Shown: positions 21,122 to 30,561, numbered from the stretch's first letter. The stretch: 40,731 nt of DNA from Rhodospirillaceae bacterium (GCA_027490975.1 JAIXXA010000018.1:1-40731); one strand, 5' to 3'. The notes: a model not told the origin generated them from the sequence alone. A program made the numbers and translations.

Positions 21122-22467
21122 CGTTTCGCTCGGCGATCCCCGACTTCCAGCTCGCCAACCCGCTCTACATCGGCGCGCTCGTCCGCTTCTACACCGTCGA
21201 CATCAACGGGCTGAAAACCGCCACGCTGGCGCCGCTCTACGCAAACCCGCTGGGCCCGGCGACGCTGTCGAACCCGCAGACGCTCGACGCCGAAGGCAAG
21301 TTCGCCGCCCCGGTCTACTACGACGTCCCCCTGATCGCGGAGGTCAGCGGCCTATCCGTCGCCTCCGTCGATACCGGCATCATCATGCCGGCGGCAAGCT
21401 GGGGCGGAAACTGGTCGCCCGGCGCGCTGCTGATCGTCAACACCTTCGTCCGAGACCCGGTCGGCCTGTCGATCTACATTGCGACCAACACCTTCAACAC
21501 ATCCGGGTCGATCGCGACCGACCTCGCCGCCGGCAATCTGGCGTTGGTATTCCAGGGCCAAGCAGCCGAGGCCGCCGCCGCATCGGCATCGGCCGCAGCC
21601 GCATCGGCGCTGCAGGCCGCCGCGTCGCTCGGGCAGATCCAGACGCAGCGCCGTGTCGCCATCGACTACCAGAGCGCGCCTCCGGCATCACCGACGTCCG
21701 GCAACTCCTATCTCGTCAAGACCCCGGGCTCCGGCGCCTGGCTGACGCACAGCGAAAAGATCGCGACGTGGAACGGATCGGCGTGGACCTTCGAGGTCGC
21801 CGCGGCGGGCTGGCAGGCATGGCTGACCGCCACCAGCCAGCAGTGGGATTTCAACGGCACGACATGGCAATCCGGCGTCGTCCGCGCCGATGTCAGCCAG
21901 ACCTCTCTGTTCAACGCATCGCAGAAAACGCAGGCGAGGCGGAACGTCGGCATCACGGAAGCCGCTGATCTCGTCGCCCTGGCCAGCGACCTCAGCAGCA
22001 TGCAAGATGCGCTGTATATCAACTACTTCGGCAGTATCCGAGTGCGAAACCTCGCATACGGGCCGACGGCATTCGGCGTCCCGCTCACCGATGTCTTGCC
22101 GACCACTGCGAACACCACGATCGTTGCCGACATCCCGGCGTTCACCCCCAAATATGCGTCATCGAAAATCAAGATCAGCGTCTCAATACCGGTCTATAGC
22201 GCGGTGGCGCAGACTGTTTTCGCCGCTGTGTTCAGAGATGCTCTGACCAACACTTTCGCCATCGGGCGCAAAACGGTCAGTGCGTTCTTCTATGACACCG
22301 TCGAGTTCTTCACGATCATCGACGCCGTCGATACCGCGACGCGCGGCTACAGCCTGCGCTGCGGCGGAAGCAGCGCGGCGGTCTTCATCAACGGCGACAG
22401 CAGCAGTCGCAAGTTCGGCGGCTCGTCGTCCGTCGATTTCTGTATCGAGGAACTGAGGACGCTCTGA
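21118..22467 (+). CDS. Tail fibre protein with DUF2793-like domain (449 aa)
   Basis: An N-terminal virion-anchor-like region (about 1-110) contains LVRFYTVDINGLKTATLAPL and SNPQTLDAEGKFAAPVYY, a pattern shared with the next gene's N-terminus. An Ala-rich coiled stretch (about 148-175, AAEAAAASASAAAASALQAA) leads to a DUF2793-like module (about 195-262: SYLVKTPGSGAWLTHSEKIA, then WNGSAWTFEVAAAGWQAW). The C-terminal third is beta-rich. DUF2793 modules occur in tail fibres and gene-transfer-agent host-recognition proteins of alphaproteobacteria, and support the host inference. It is coupled to its neighbours by overlapping stop and start codons. Confidence 0.75.
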   Translation: MTFRSAIPDFQLANPLYIGALVRFYTVDINGLKTATLAPLYANPLGPATLSNPQTLDAEGKFAAPVYYDVPLIAEVSGLSVASVDTGIIMPAASWGGNWSPGALLIVNTFVRDPVGLSIYIATNTFNTSGSIATDLAAGNLALVFQGQAAEAAAASASAAAASALQAAASLGQIQTQRRVAIDYQSAPPASPTSGNSYLVKTPGSGAWLTHSEKIATWNGSAWTFEVAAAGWQAWLTATSQQWDFNGTTWQSGVVRADVSQTSLFNASQKTQARRNVGITEAADLVALASDLSSMQDALYINYFGSIRVRNLAYGPTAFGVPLTDVLPTTANTTIVADIPAFTPKYASSKIKISVSIPVYSAVAQTVFAAVFRDALTNTFAIGRKTVSAFFYDTVEFFTIIDAVDTATRGYSLRCGGSSAAVFINGDSSSRKFGGSSSVDFCIEELRTL

Positions 22468-24341
22468 TGCCGGTCACCCGTCTTGCCGACTTCGACACCT
22501 GGCGCCCGGGCTACGCCGGCGCGACGCTGACTGTCTACCGCGCCGGATCGACGACGCTCGCCGATCTGTTCCTCAACGAGGCCATGACGGTTCCGGCCGA
22601 CAACCCGCAGGTTCTGCTGACACTGGTCGAGGATCAGCAGAGCTACGGCAAGCTGAGGGCGCCCTGCTACGTCGCGCAGGCCTTCACCATCAACATCGAC
22701 AACATCGACACCACCGGAACCATCCGGCCGCCGCTAACCACGCTCGACAACGAGAACGCCGACGACGCCGTCGTGACGCCGCAGGGCGCGATCCAGGCGA
22801 CCTCGCTGGCCATCCATCTCTCGCGGACGATCTACGCCCAGGATTTCGGCGACTTCCTCGAGACCGGCGAGACCGGCGCGAGCTCGGCGACCAACAACGC
22901 CACGCTGGTTACCGCGATCGGCGCCGCCGGCGCGCAGGGCGGCGGCGTCGTCAGGCTGCCGCCTGGCACATTCGATTTTCTGGACTTCGTCATCCCCGAA
23001 GGCGTCGTCGTCGAAGGCGAGGGCGACGGCGCGACGTTCTTGGTGTCGACTGAGGCTACGCCGATCGTCTCGCTTGGCGGCATCAGATGCGGCATGGCCG
23101 GGCTCACGGTCGATGGCGTCTCCCAGGAGGCAAATTCCGTCGGGCTGTTCGCCGTCGCCGCTGACGAGACGATTTTCGAGAACGTCGTCTTCAAGAGGTT
23201 CGAGAGCGGGCTCTATCTCCGCGGCGGCGAGCGCGGCGACTGGCGCTCGCTGAGCGTCTCGGATTGCGTCAGCGGCGCCAAACTCCACGGCGACCTCAAC
23301 GCCGGCGCCGGCGGCGGCGGCGAGGCCTTCTTGTCGAACCGGTGGGTTGGCGGCCGCGTCGAGCTCTGCTCGACTGTCGGCATCGAGATGAAGCGCGTCG
23401 ACGCCACCTGCGGCTTCAGCATCTTCGAGAACATCAGCTTCATCGACAACACCGGCACCGCGTACAGGCAGGAAGGCGCGCGGTCCGTCATGCTGATCAA
23501 CCCGACGTTCGACGGCAACACCATCAACACCGACATCAAGGACGGCACGCCGGTCAGCAGCAGCAACACCGTTGTCGGATTCACCCAGCGCGGAGGCCGC
23601 TTCCAGGGCGGCGAGATCCGGCTGTCCGGCACGCTCGAGAACGTCATCTTCGACGGCGCCGAATTGGCCGATGTCGACATCGTCCTGACCTCTCCGCTGA
23701 ACAACGTCATCAGCCTGGATTGCCGCGAGGACGCGGCTACGACTGTGACCGGGGCGGCGACGCATTGGCTGCGCCGGAAGACCACCGATGCCGGCTCGTC
23801 TTTCGGACTGACCACCGGCAATGCCGCGACCAAGGCCTGGGCGATCGCGCTGGAGTCCGGCCAGATGGTGCTGATCGAGGCCAAGGTTCTCGGCAGGCAG
23901 AGGAACGGCGTGAACCGTGCGAGCTATTGGTTTGCCAATACCGGGCGGCGCGCGGCCGCCACGCTGGCTTATGACACACAGACCGGCAACTTCACCGTCG
24001 GCAACATTCTGACCGGCCAGACGTCCGGCGCGACCGCGCGCATCATCGCCGACGCCGACGGCGGGACCTCGGGAACGCTGAGCCTGCATGACGTCACCGG
24101 CGTCTTCGTCGACAACGAAATCATCACCGACGGAGCAACAGGATCGGCGACGGCGAATGGCGCGGTGACCCCGGGCGCGGTCAGCGTCGGCACACAGGCC
24201 GTCGTCAGGACCGGCGAGGCCACCGATGGATCATGGAGCGTGGCGATCGTCGCCAACGGTCCTGAAATCGAGCTGAGGGTGACCGGGGCCACTGGACAGA
24301 CCGTCGAGTGGACCGCCGAAGTCATCGTCACGTCGACCTGA
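22467..24341 (+). CDS. Tailspike with beta-helix domain (624 aa)
   Basis: The N-terminus (TRLADFDTWRPGYAGATLTV, then YRAGSTTLADLFLNEAMTVP) is a virion-attachment head seen in podoviral fibres. A right-handed beta-helix follows (about 150-440): VRLPPGTFDFLDFVIPEGVV (start), then repeated GGIRCGMAGLTVDGV-type rungs. The C-terminal domain (about 480-624) has the strand-turn pattern YDTQTGNFTVGNILTGQTSG, repeated loosely as VDNEIITDGATGSATANGA. It most likely binds host surface sugar; depolymerase activity is possible but no catalytic pair can be named. The stop of the fibre overlaps its start (TGATG). Confidence 0.8.
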   Translation: MPVTRLADFDTWRPGYAGATLTVYRAGSTTLADLFLNEAMTVPADNPQVLLTLVEDQQSYGKLRAPCYVAQAFTINIDNIDTTGTIRPPLTTLDNENADDAVVTPQGAIQATSLAIHLSRTIYAQDFGDFLETGETGASSATNNATLVTAIGAAGAQGGGVVRLPPGTFDFLDFVIPEGVVVEGEGDGATFLVSTEATPIVSLGGIRCGMAGLTVDGVSQEANSVGLFAVAADETIFENVVFKRFESGLYLRGGERGDWRSLSVSDCVSGAKLHGDLNAGAGGGGEAFLSNRWVGGRVELCSTVGIEMKRVDATCGFSIFENISFIDNTGTAYRQEGARSVMLINPTFDGNTINTDIKDGTPVSSSNTVVGFTQRGGRFQGGEIRLSGTLENVIFDGAELADVDIVLTSPLNNVISLDCREDAATTVTGAATHWLRRKTTDAGSSFGLTTGNAATKAWAIALESGQMVLIEAKVLGRQRNGVNRASYWFANTGRRAAATLAYDTQTGNFTVGNILTGQTSGATARIIADADGGTSGTLSLHDVTGVFVDNEIITDGATGSATANGAVTPGAVSVGTQAVVRTGEATDGSWSVAIVANGPEIELRVTGATGQTVEWTAEVIVTST

Positions 24342-24350
24342 TCGCGCGCC

Positions 24351-25763
24351 ATGGAATGGACCCCGCTCCCTCTGAACCAGCCGATGTTCCGCAACCTGGC
24401 GCCGGAATCAGTGCTGGCCTATCAAGCCGCGGTCGAGAACGGGTTCATCAACGAGCTCGGCGGCCACACCCGGTTCCCTGGCTTGGTCCTGCGGGCAACG
24501 CTGCCGGACAACGGCCGGGTCTATCTGCACGATTTCCGGTCGAACCTGATCGCCGCGACCAGCAAGGGCGGCATCTACGAGATCGATCGGCAGTTCCGCG
24601 TCTCCAACCTCACCCGCGTCCCGGTCAGCGGCGGCCGCCGCGTCGTCTTCGCCAAGACATCGACCGATCTGCTGCTGGCGGCCGGCGGCCCCATCATCCA
24701 AGTCCGGACGCGGCAGAGCGAACTGCTGTCCGAGAACGCGCCGCGCGCGACGTTCGTTCAGTGGATTGACGGCTATACCCTGGCCTGCGAGGTCAATTCC
24801 GGCCGCTTCTACTACTCGAGCCCAGGCGATCCGAAGCAGTGGGATCCGCTCGACACCTTCAACGCCGACGGCAACCCCGACAACATCGCCAACATGATCG
24901 TCACCCCGTTCCGCGAGATCATGATCGGCGGCAGCGATTCGATCGAGCAGTTCCAGCGCGTCGAGAACGGCGACCCCCCGTTCTACCGGCGCTGGTCGGT
25001 TGGCGACGGCGTCACGCTGCCCTACGGCATCCTGTTCGCCGATAACGCCATCTGGACCCTGAACAACCTCCGCGAGTTCGTCCGCAGCTCCGGCCAGACC
25101 AGCGAGACGAAATCGACCGAGATTGGCCGTCTCCTCGAGGCCGTCGACGATTGGCAAGATGCGTGGCTCGGCGGCTTCCCCGACAAGCCGCTGCACTTCG
25201 CCGGCCAGAAGTTCATGGTGCTGCAGGCGCCGCGCGCGACCAACAGCTACGGCACGAAGGGGCTGACCCTCCTTCACGACTACGCCAACGGCCGCTGGTA
25301 CGAGCTCTATGGCTGGAACGCCAATGACGGCACGCCGCAGCGCTGGCCTGGCTGGTCGCATTGGACGATCTGGAACCGCGTCTTCGTCGGTGGCGAAGGC
25401 AAGATCTACGAGCTCGTCGAAGACAACCACCGCAACGACGACGAGCTTCAGCGCTGGCTGGTGCGGACCGGGATCGTCACGCAAGGCGACCGCCTCGAAA
25501 TCACCGCGCTGCGCGTGCTGGTTCAGCGAGGGCTCGGCAGCAACACCGCAGCAGGGGAATTGCAGGTCAGGTGCAGCCGCGACGGCCGACCGTTCAGCCC
25601 ATGGGTTCGCCGATCGCTGGGCCGCGCCGGACAGTCCGACATGGAAATCCGATTCGGCTCCTTCGGCGTAGCTTCGACCTTCCGCTTCGAGTTCAGTTGC
25701 GGCGACAACACGCCGGTCAATCTGGTGAAGGCCGAATACGCCGGCAACACCATCGCGCGGTGA
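24351..25763 (+). CDS. gp10-like packaged-DNA stabilisation protein
   Basis: P22 gp10 forms the tail hub below gp4 and keeps packaged DNA from leaking. This 470-aa protein matches that family in length and blocks: the N-terminal YQAAVENGFINELGGHTRFP (about 24-43), the propeller-like RVYLHDFRSNLIAATSKGGI (about 55-75), PFREIMIGGSDSIEQFQRVE (about 185-204) and WNRVFVGGEGKIYELVEDNH (about 343-362). It follows the spike gene. No strong ribosome binding site is seen, so it may be translated after termination of the spike gene 9 nt upstream. Confidence 0.85.
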   Translation: MEWTPLPLNQPMFRNLAPESVLAYQAAVENGFINELGGHTRFPGLVLRATLPDNGRVYLHDFRSNLIAATSKGGIYEIDRQFRVSNLTRVPVSGGRRVVFAKTSTDLLLAAGGPIIQVRTRQSELLSENAPRATFVQWIDGYTLACEVNSGRFYYSSPGDPKQWDPLDTFNADGNPDNIANMIVTPFREIMIGGSDSIEQFQRVENGDPPFYRRWSVGDGVTLPYGILFADNAIWTLNNLREFVRSSGQTSETKSTEIGRLLEAVDDWQDAWLGGFPDKPLHFAGQKFMVLQAPRATNSYGTKGLTLLHDYANGRWYELYGWNANDGTPQRWPGWSHWTIWNRVFVGGEGKIYELVEDNHRNDDELQRWLVRTGIVTQGDRLEITALRVLVQRGLGSNTAAGELQVRCSRDGRPFSPWVRRSLGRAGQSDMEIRFGSFGVASTFRFEFSCGDNTPVNLVKAEYAGNTIAR

Positions 25764-25769
25764 TGAGGC

Positions 25770-26348
25770 ATGGCTGACGATAAGCTCCGAGCCAAGGTCA
25801 CGCAGACGCCGCCGGCGCCGCCCAGGCTGGTGAACGACTGGAAGGTCGACATGCCGGCCATGCGTGACTGGCTGGCCGAGTTCTACCTGCTGACAGTCGT
25901 GTCGTCCGGCCTGCTGGACCCGGTCTATCAGGCGACGCAGGGCAACATCAGCTTCTCGGCGCTGCCAGATCCCGAGCAGACGACGGTTGGGCGCGCGCAG
26001 AAGACCGCCAACCTCGCCTGGGAAGCCGGAGAGCAGTTCAAGGAAGACCTTGAGGCCGACATCAAGAAGTTCGCGTTCGGCGGCACGTTCACCATCACAG
26101 GCGCGGCGACCTCAGCCAGCCCGGTCTTCGATCAGGATCTCGGAACCATCGAGTATTTCGCAACCGCGACGCCGTCGAGCGGCACCGGGACCCCAGCCAA
26201 CGACGCGTTTCGTGTGATCGCGCAGACCAAGGGCACCGGAAGCATCGCCTTCACCGTGGCCGGGGCTCCCGGCGTCGGCAATTCTGTGACATACGATTAC
26301 ATCGTCATCGGCAAATTTCCGAAGCTGAGAGAGACCGAGGAGGCATAG
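25770..26348 (+). CDS. Probable tail needle / fibre-tip protein (192 aa)
   Basis: It has a Pro-containing helical N-terminal half (about 1-105, including the acidic KEDLEADIKKF helix) and a C-terminal beta domain (about 108-185: GTFTITGAATSASPVFDQDL, then FRVIAQTKGTGSIAFTVAGA). In P22 the gene after gp10 encodes the needle gp26, with a helical shaft and, in relatives, a knob. This protein is in the same place and has a similar helix-then-knob layout, but sequence similarity to gp26 is not visible to me. Confidence 0.45.
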   Translation: MADDKLRAKVTQTPPAPPRLVNDWKVDMPAMRDWLAEFYLLTVVSSGLLDPVYQATQGNISFSALPDPEQTTVGRAQKTANLAWEAGEQFKEDLEADIKKFAFGGTFTITGAATSASPVFDQDLGTIEYFATATPSSGTGTPANDAFRVIAQTKGTGSIAFTVAGAPGVGNSVTYDYIVIGKFPKLRETEEA

Positions 26349-26352
26349 CAAC

Positions 26353-27168
26353 ATGGCCCAGCAGCGCTCGTTCAACACCACCAATGACGGCCAGGAGCAG
26401 ACGAAGACCGATACGGCTCTTGCGCCCTCGCGCACCGTCGGTACCCGGCCCGCGGCCTTCCTCGGCGGCAACATCGACCCGGTGACCGGCAACCTCACCA
26501 AGGGCACGCCGCAGCAGGCCAACGTCGGCTTCACCGTGACCGGCTCGGAGAACCCGAAGCCGCCGCCGCCGCCGCCAACCGTCGTGCCGACGGAGCCGAC
26601 CCGCGTTCAGCAGATCCAGCCCGACCCCGCGCCGGCCCCGGCCGCGCCGCCGCCGCCGGCCCCCGCCGCCCCGGCGCCGGCGCCTTTCGTGCGGGCCGAC
26701 AAGTCGAACGTCATCGAGCAGGTGGGGAAATGGTTCTGCTACGGCAAGGACGTCCAGATCATGCTCGAGGATGGAAGCTGGCGCGCGGTGCAGACGCTGA
26801 AGATCGGAGATCGCGTCATGCTCGGCGGCGAGGTCACGGCGATCGGCCAGGCCAAAGGCAGCTTCACCTTCGACTACAAGGGCCAGCGCGTCAGCGGCTA
26901 TCACGCCGTCTTCGAGGAAGGCCGGTTCATCCGCGTCCGCGACAGCAATCATCGCAGCGGCGAGGACGACTATGTCGGCGCGGTCTACCCGGTGATGACC
27001 GAGCGCTTCCTGCTGGTGACGCCGACGCATATCTCGGCAGATTTCGCGGAGTGCGAGGATGGCTACGACATGAGCCCCGCGCAGAGGCTGGCGCGGATGA
27101 ACGCCGATGAGGACCGGCTGCGCCGGCTTTCCGACGCGGAGGCCAGTCTGTGCCGTGAAACCGCTTGA
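26353..27168 (+). CDS. Virion-cluster protein with degenerate Hint (intein-like) domain (271 aa)
   Basis: After a disordered N-terminus with a long Pro/Ala tract (about 73-114) comes a Hint-like domain. FCYGKDVQIMLEDGSWRAVQ (about 128-147) followed by TLKIGDRVMLGGEV resembles intein block A: Cys, then D/E-DGS-x-x-x-V-x-x-L-x-x-GD-x-V. VSGYHAVFEEGRFIRV (about 179-194) resembles block B with its histidine. The C-terminal His-Asn-nucleophile block needed for splicing is absent. Autoprocessing at the Cys is conceivable; splicing is not expected. Hint-like modules are known in phage and toxin proteins. The C-terminus is acidic and Arg-rich. Confidence 0.55.
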   Translation: MAQQRSFNTTNDGQEQTKTDTALAPSRTVGTRPAAFLGGNIDPVTGNLTKGTPQQANVGFTVTGSENPKPPPPPPTVVPTEPTRVQQIQPDPAPAPAAPPPPAPAAPAPAPFVRADKSNVIEQVGKWFCYGKDVQIMLEDGSWRAVQTLKIGDRVMLGGEVTAIGQAKGSFTFDYKGQRVSGYHAVFEEGRFIRVRDSNHRSGEDDYVGAVYPVMTERFLLVTPTHISADFAECEDGYDMSPAQRLARMNADEDRLRRLSDAEASLCRETA

Positions 27169-27598
27169 TCTCACAGCGGCCCGGTTCAATTTCGAGGCAG
27201 AGGCCGAGATCATCGAACGCTGGTGGCGCGAGGTCGGCATAGAGCCGCTGCCGCGCGCCGCCATGCCGCGCATTGGCCGATGGGCGATGCACGGCGAAAA
27301 CCGCATGGCCTGCGCCTTCGCCTATCTCATGGACGACACCAAGCTCGTCATGATCGCCCTGCCGATCGCTAACCCCAGCCTGGATTGGCGGCGCCAAGCC
27401 GAAGCGCTGGCCTATGCCGTCAGCACGCTCGCCGACGAGATCCGAGAGAAGATCGCGGACGCAGTCATCATCGCGCTGTCGCACGACAACTCCGTTCATC
27501 AGACCTATGTGAAACGCGCCGGATTCCGTGATACAGGGAAGATCCATCTGGCTGTGTCTGCGCCGGCCGGCGTCGACATCGACATCCTCAGCGAATAG
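27155..27598 (+). CDS. GNAT-like N-acetyltransferase (147 aa), divergent
   Basis: I use the GTG at 27155 because GGAGG lies 12 nt upstream and it gives the natural start VKPLDLTAARFNFEAEAEII; it overlaps the Hint gene by 14 nt. The region IALSHDNSVHQTYVKRAGFR (about 111-130) resembles the N-x-x-x-x-x-x-y-x-k-x-GF end of GNAT folds, and strands before it (RMACAFAYLMDDTKLVMIAL) fit the central sheet. The acetyl-CoA loop (Q/R-x-x-G-x-G/A) is not evident, so catalysis is uncertain. GNAT-like proteins recur in podoviral virion clusters. Confidence 0.5.
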   Translation: MKPLDLTAARFNFEAEAEIIERWWREVGIEPLPRAAMPRIGRWAMHGENRMACAFAYLMDDTKLVMIALPIANPSLDWRRQAEALAYAVSTLADEIREKIADAVIIALSHDNSVHQTYVKRAGFRDTGKIHLAVSAPAGVDIDILSE

Positions 27599-27610
27599 GG
27601 AGCCTGACAC

Positions 27611-28111
27611 ATGGGACTGCCGAGCATGGGGGGAGGAATGAGCCCCCGTCCGAACGGAGGCGCCCCGGCGCCTCAGGGCGCCCCACCGATGGCCAGCGCA
27701 GGCGGCCCTGGCCCCGCTCCCAGCGGCGACATCCGTGAGGAGCTGATGCAGCTTCACGCCGGCCTGCCGCCCGAGATGAAGGGGCTGATGGACCCCCGCA
27801 ATCCGCTGACGGTGCTGATGTTCAAGCGCCTCCGCGACGGCATCTCCGAGGAGGAGGGCCAGGCGCTGCTGATGCTGTTCGGGAACGCCGACGCTCTGGC
27901 GCTTTCGGCGGCCAAGAAGGTCTGGCCCGAGATCATGCTGCTGCTCGACCTGTTCGACGACGGCGAGGCCAACGACTCCATCGGCGACGGCGCCGCGGCC
28001 GCTGGACCGCCCGGCCCGTCGAGCGCGATGTCAGGCATGGACAGCGAGGACGAAGACGAAGGCTACTCGCCGCCCGGCGGGCGCAGCCGGCTTTCCACGA
28101 TCATGGGCTGA
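27611..28111 (+). CDS. Hypothetical 166-aa protein with Gly/Pro-rich ends
   Basis: The N-terminal 38 residues are Gly/Pro/Met-rich (MGLPSMGGGMSPRPNGGAPA...) and the last 45 are acidic and Gly/Pro-rich, so both ends are probably disordered. The middle (about 40-118) is helical: IREELMQLHAGLPPEMKGLM and AKKVWPEIMLLLDLFDDGEA. GGGAG upstream of ATG 27611 is a good site. It sits before the ejection-protein genes; a packaging or ejection helper role is a guess. Confidence 0.6.
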   Translation: MGLPSMGGGMSPRPNGGAPAPQGAPPMASAGGPGPAPSGDIREELMQLHAGLPPEMKGLMDPRNPLTVLMFKRLRDGISEEEGQALLMLFGNADALALSAAKKVWPEIMLLLDLFDDGEANDSIGDGAAAAGPPGPSSAMSGMDSEDEDEGYSPPGGRSRLSTIMG

Positions 28112-28123
28112 TAGGGGGCTGTC

Positions 28124-29128
28124 ATGGCATTCGCGGCAATTGCTCCGGCGCTGATCAGCGGCGCTACCTCGCTCATCGGCGGGAAAATGGCGACCAACGC
28201 CAACAACAAAGCCGCGCGCCTGCAGCAGATCCAGAACGCCATGGCGCAGCAGCGCCGCGAGGAGGGGCTGCTCGAACAGAAGAAGGTTCTGTCGCAGGCG
28301 CAGGATGACCAGATCGCCAACTATGACTGGTCTTTCGACGGCAGCTACGACGCCATCATGGCCGCCGCGATGGATGCCGCCGACAACCTCGAGCGCGGGT
28401 CCGGCAAGGCGACCGATGCCTACCGGACCGGCGAGTACGACTCGACGGCCGAGCTTCGGCGCATCCAGAACACCAACGCCCCTGGCATGGCATACCTGCG
28501 CGAGATCGTCGGGAACCCCGGCGCCCTCACGGATTACCAGCGCAAGCAGCTCGAGGATCAGCGGCGCGTCGTCGGCAACACGATCCGCAGTTCGAGCCTA
28601 GCCGGCTCCGGCCGCACCGCCGCGGCACTGCTGAAGAACGTCGAGTCGGACTATGCGCTGAAGGCCCAGGAGCAGAACCGCCAGCAGGCCATGGCGGCGG
28701 CGACGCTCATGGCAGGCAACGACACCGCCGCCGCCCGTCAGGTCGCCGCCAACAAGACGCAGCTTGGGCAGCAGGTTGGATCGACGGCCGACGCGCTGGG
28801 CCGGAACCTCGCGCAGAACTCCAGCGAGGTCGGCAGCCGGATCTCCAACATCTATGCCGACACCGGTGCGCGGCGCGCGGGCGTCTATGGCAGCACCGCC
28901 GGCCAGATCAGCAATGCCATTGGCAGCACCACCGGCGCCAATGCCAATACCGACGAAGCCACGGGCCGGGCCCAGGGCGGCGCGGCCGCGGCCAACGGGC
29001 AGGTGATGTCGCAGACCGCCGGCGCGATCGGAGGCGCCATCGCCGATGCGTTTCGCAGCTCCAAATACGCCGGCGACGCCAACACCATCAGGTCAACGGT
29101 CTCGTCTGGCACGGGAGGTCTCTACTGA
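28124..29128 (+). CDS. Putative DNA ejection (internal virion) protein 1 (334 aa)
   Basis: The protein opens with a hydrophobic Gly/Ala stretch (MAFAAIAPALISGATSLIGG) and continues as Ala/Gln-rich helix (about 25-240). Gly/Ala/Ser/Thr-rich segments follow towards the C-terminus (GAIGGAIADAFRSSKYAGDA). That composition and the position downstream of the tail hub match P22 gp7/gp20-type ejection proteins, which travel with the DNA into the cell envelope. Its stop and the next start overlap (TGATG). Confidence 0.6.
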   Translation: MAFAAIAPALISGATSLIGGKMATNANNKAARLQQIQNAMAQQRREEGLLEQKKVLSQAQDDQIANYDWSFDGSYDAIMAAAMDAADNLERGSGKATDAYRTGEYDSTAELRRIQNTNAPGMAYLREIVGNPGALTDYQRKQLEDQRRVVGNTIRSSSLAGSGRTAAALLKNVESDYALKAQEQNRQQAMAAATLMAGNDTAAARQVAANKTQLGQQVGSTADALGRNLAQNSSEVGSRISNIYADTGARRAGVYGSTAGQISNAIGSTTGANANTDEATGRAQGGAAAANGQVMSQTAGAIGGAIADAFRSSKYAGDANTIRSTVSSGTGGLY

Positions 29129-30561
29129 TGGGCGTGTCCTATGCCACGACGAACCCGGCGGTCGCCGCATTCAACGAAGCGATGAAAGCCGCCGGCGACC
29201 GCCGCGCCGCCGACATGAAACTGCTGCAGGAGACGCTCGGCTACGAGGAGGGTCTGCAAAGCGCCCCGTCGCGGATTCAGCGCGTGCGCGCCGACGCCCG
29301 CCTCGCCAACACCGCGGCGGATGTCGCCGAAGCGACGAAGGGCGCCAACATCAAGATCCAATACAATACCGCGACGCAGGGCGACCTCCGCAACCAGGAC
29401 ATGACCGTCGATCTCGGCGAAAAGCGCGCGACCTCGCCGTCTCGCGTCGGGTCCACGATTGCCAGCAATGAAGCCACCGCCGCCCAGGCGCCGCTGTCGA
29501 CGCAGGAGCGCCAGATCGGCGTGACGGAAAAGGCCGCGACGTCGCCGGCGCGGATTCAGATCACGAACCAGCAGGCGGCGGCCGGCGTGGTCAACGTCAA
29601 GGAGCAGCAGCTCAAGTTCTTCAAGGAGACGATCAGGCTTCTCGAGCAGGGCCGGCAGGCCGAGGCCGAGGAATTGGCACGTCGCACCAACGAAGAAATC
29701 CCCGACGACATCAAGCGCGACGCCGCCCTGCGCGGCGTCCTCAGCGAGACCATCGCCGAGGCCGAGCGGCGCTATCCGAACCGACCGAACGCGCAGCTCC
29801 AGTTCATCCAAGAGGCGACGAAAAAGGCCAAGGAAACCGGCATCGGCAGCCGGCGGCCTGATGACCGATTCGCCCCGGTCCCCGGCGCTCCGGCCGTCAG
29901 CGAGTCGGCGGCGCCGAAGAACGCCACCGCCATGGACCAGAACATCGACTCGCTGGTCCGTCGCGGCATCGCCAAGGACGACAAGGAGGCCTTTGCCCTC
30001 ATCAACCAGTCGAAGGCCGACCCGTCCGGCACGCTGCAGAAGCTCTATGAAGCCGAACGCAAGATCCGCCTCGAGGCAGCAAAGGGCCCAGGCGGGTTCG
30101 GCACGGTCGACAACACCGCGCTGGCCCGCATCGACTCGGAGGCCACTGCGGCGGCGTTCAAGAAGGCCCAGGAACTGAAGACCATGGCTGCGACCATTCA
30201 GGCGCCGCCGCCCGGTGCTGTGAGCGCAATCGCCAACGCGCCGAGCCCGGCCGCGCCCGCTACGCCGCCGGCGCCGGCCGCCGAAAAAGCCAAGCCGTGG
30301 TTCTGGGAGAAGTGGATGGGCGGCGCCAAGGAAAGCGGCGTGCCGGTGCCTCAGCCCGCCACGGCCCCGCCGGCCAAGGCGCAGGAGCGCGCGCCAGGCG
30401 GTGCGCCGCCGGCGCTGGACCCCGGAATCGCGCAGCGGGCGCAGGGTATGTCGCCCGAGCAGGTGCGGGAACAGGCCCGAGCCGCCATCGCCGCTGGCAA
30501 GGACCGCAATGCCGTGGTAGACCGGCTTCGTGCCCTGGGTATTTCGACAGAAGGGCTCTAG
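29128..30561 (+). CDS. Putative DNA ejection (internal virion) protein 2 (477 aa)
   Basis: Almost wholly Ala/Glu/Lys/Arg-rich helix: long coiled-coil stretches (about 10-100 and 150-235) are separated by short hinges. There follows a Pro/Ala linker (about 355-440) and a C-terminal helical domain (GMSPEQVREQARAAIAAGKD, then RNAVVDRLRALGI). It is translationally coupled to ejection protein 1 and directly precedes the giant polyvalent gene, 15 nt away. An internal-virion role is inferred from composition and order. No transglycosylase motif was found. Confidence 0.55.
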   Translation: MGVSYATTNPAVAAFNEAMKAAGDRRAADMKLLQETLGYEEGLQSAPSRIQRVRADARLANTAADVAEATKGANIKIQYNTATQGDLRNQDMTVDLGEKRATSPSRVGSTIASNEATAAQAPLSTQERQIGVTEKAATSPARIQITNQQAAAGVVNVKEQQLKFFKETIRLLEQGRQAEAEELARRTNEEIPDDIKRDAALRGVLSETIAEAERRYPNRPNAQLQFIQEATKKAKETGIGSRRPDDRFAPVPGAPAVSESAAPKNATAMDQNIDSLVRRGIAKDDKEAFALINQSKADPSGTLQKLYEAERKIRLEAAKGPGGFGTVDNTALARIDSEATAAAFKKAQELKTMAATIQAPPPGAVSAIANAPSPAAPATPPAPAAEKAKPWFWEKWMGGAKESGVPVPQPATAPPAKAQERAPGGAPPALDPGIAQRAQGMSPEQVREQARAAIAAGKDRNAVVDRLRALGISTEGL

